Assembly: GCA_905221605.1 (NCBI GenBank)
Contig: CAJNDS010002137.1
Coordinates: 144,231-208,230, forward strand
Reading direction: 5' to 3'
DNA from: Symbiodinium natans
Taxonomy: Eukaryota > Sar > Dinophyceae > Suessiales > Symbiodiniaceae
Length of the DNA stretch: 64,000 bases
The notes beneath the pieces are model-generated. The model searched no databases and had not been told where the DNA came from. It saw nothing but the letters and a program-made list of their open reading frames with translations. Position 1 is the first letter of the stretch, and every line of letters starts with the position of its first letter. The position numbers were made by a program, and so were the translations under genes. Below are positions 63,595-64,000 of this stretch, in pieces.

Positions 63595-63672
63595 CTCTCT
63601 GGTAGCCTGGAGTTGCGACACGGCCGCCAACAACTGCAACTGCATCTTCTGCATCTCAAGGAGATGTTGCCT
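63595..63672 (-). CDS. Strong candidate coiled-coil exon
   Basis: 26 codons, phase 0 at both ends: RQHLLEMQKMQLQLLAAVSQ then LQATRE, acceptor GAACCTCACAG, donor GAG/GTCTAGGG. Clear leucine heptads; nearly every codon ends in C or G. Confidence 0.65.
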
Positions 63673-63725
63673 CTGTGAGGTTCCTAAATTTTGGGCTTAG
63701 GGTTTACGGTGTAGGGTTTAGGGTC

Positions 63726-63759
63726 TTTTTGCCACCCGACTAGCCACAGCAATGCGGGG
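63726..63759. repeat. Shared 30-bp motif, copy 2
   Basis: TTTTTGCCACCCGACTAGCC then ACAGCAATGCGGGG, about 88 percent identical to 12214-12249. Confidence 0.6.
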
Positions 63760-64000
63760 ATGGTTTAGGGTTTAGGGTTTAGGAGTTGGAAGGTCCGTGG
63801 TAGGGGGTGGTTTAGGGCTCAGCAGGGCTTCGGGCTTAGCAGAGCTTAGGGTTTGGTTTAGGGCTAAGGGTCTAGTTTTCAGTGCTTGGGCTAGGGGTCT
63901 AGAGCTTAGGGGCGTCAGGTGATCAAAATATGGGGAGAAATGTAGATCAATTGGAAACTGTGGGTTCGCATTTCTCCTAAACATACATATATTTATATGG

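Larger units (their letters stand above)
157..63860 (-). repeat. Telomere-like tracts, G-rich strand (TTTAGGG)n
   Basis: Same heptamer in the opposite orientation, interleaved with the C-rich tracts. Main tracts: 157-238, 2538-2585, 3492-3582, 4557-4690, 5495-5600, 6525-6584, 10493-10562, 10685-10714, 11038-11130, 11427-11520, 11879-11955, 12021-12078, 15385-15449, 16350-16408, 19116-19268, 20038-20095, 20871-21020, 21567-21652, 21773-21845, 23010-23060, 23785-23875, 25683-26133, 29174-29251, 29818-29899, 29944-30002, 33176-33212, 33290-33440, 33885-33985, 34376-34515, 36695-36755, 37915-38075, 38432-38478, 39885-39990, 42349-42395, 43145-43182, 43902-43965, 44190-44280, 45872-45955, 47641-47690, 48465-48518, 50518-50640, 52520-52580, 52688-52885, 53667-54030, 57102-57385, 57995-58078, 59960-60190, 62070-62465, 63692-63860. 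Confidence 0.97.

Noticed and set aside
1-64000. CRISPR array
   Set aside because: Regular repeats exist but spacers are not uniform, repeats are telomeric heptamers in both orientations, and there are no cas-like genes.
1-64000. Single giant minus-strand gene covering the whole window
   Set aside because: Stops or probable terminal exons at 8078, 16629, 50313 and 50655, complete single-exon genes at 1380 and 6600, and plus-strand exons at 15647, 41324 and 49681 argue for several genes.

Overview
This looks like nuclear DNA of a dinoflagellate, most likely Symbiodiniaceae. The evidence is: the plant-type telomere heptamer CCCTAAA/TTTAGGG; GC-rich third codon positions; a ubiquitin-like/ankyrin protein and an RCC1-type repeat (motifs GQCDVPADLGPV and HTCAVRADGQLVCFG) of styles I associate with that family; and short exons with mixed GT, GC and possibly GA donors. 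No prokaryotic operon, rRNA, tRNA or CRISPR array was seen. The organism is inferred, not proven.

The window is dominated by more than 100 interstitial telomere-like tracts. In + strand orientation they very often read C-tract, then 50-130 bp of GC-rich single-copy DNA, then G-tract. Many of these islands behave like protein-coding exons: an open frame with high GC3, an AG on one side and usually a GT or GC on the other. In sense orientation the intron side next to the donor reads TTTAGGG and the side next to the acceptor reads CCCTAAA, so each exon is bracketed by inverted telomere-like repeats and each intron has them at its two ends. I propose the window is several very intron-rich genes whose introns are built from telomere-like repeats plus small inverted-repeat elements (MITE/introner type). 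Strand and frame of individual small exons are uncertain, because GC-rich DNA leaves several frames open.

Layout (minus-strand exons are read from high to low coordinates). 0-3 kb: a single-exon gene for a YopT/AvrPphB-like (C58) cysteine protease fold. 6.6-7.2 kb: ubiquitin-like plus ankyrin gene. 8.1-11.7 kb: 3' end of a multi-exon minus-strand gene with mostly phase-compatible exons and a TAA stop. 12-26 kb: many candidate exons, with one plus-strand pair at 15.6-15.9 kb. 27.0-28.2 kb: RCC1-like repeat region broken by frameshifts. 29-34.9 kb: a dense run of minus-strand exons. 36.6-38.4 kb: minus-strand exons starting with a signal-peptide exon. 41.3 kb: a plus-strand exon with a saposin-like Cys pattern. 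42-64 kb: minus-strand exons, several coiled-coil or Pro/Ala-rich, plus terminal exons at 50.3 and 50.7 kb and a plus-strand exon at 49.7 kb.

At least ten small inverted-repeat families recur (called A to J here). Two act as introners: family F (GTAGGCC...CTAG, 4 copies at exon edges) and family C (GGTAGCCCAGT...GCTACC), one copy of which makes up nearly a whole 115-nt intron and carries telomere-like repeats inside it. A 617-bp element with 29-bp perfect terminal inverted repeats lies inside a telomere-like tract at 45.1-45.7 kb.
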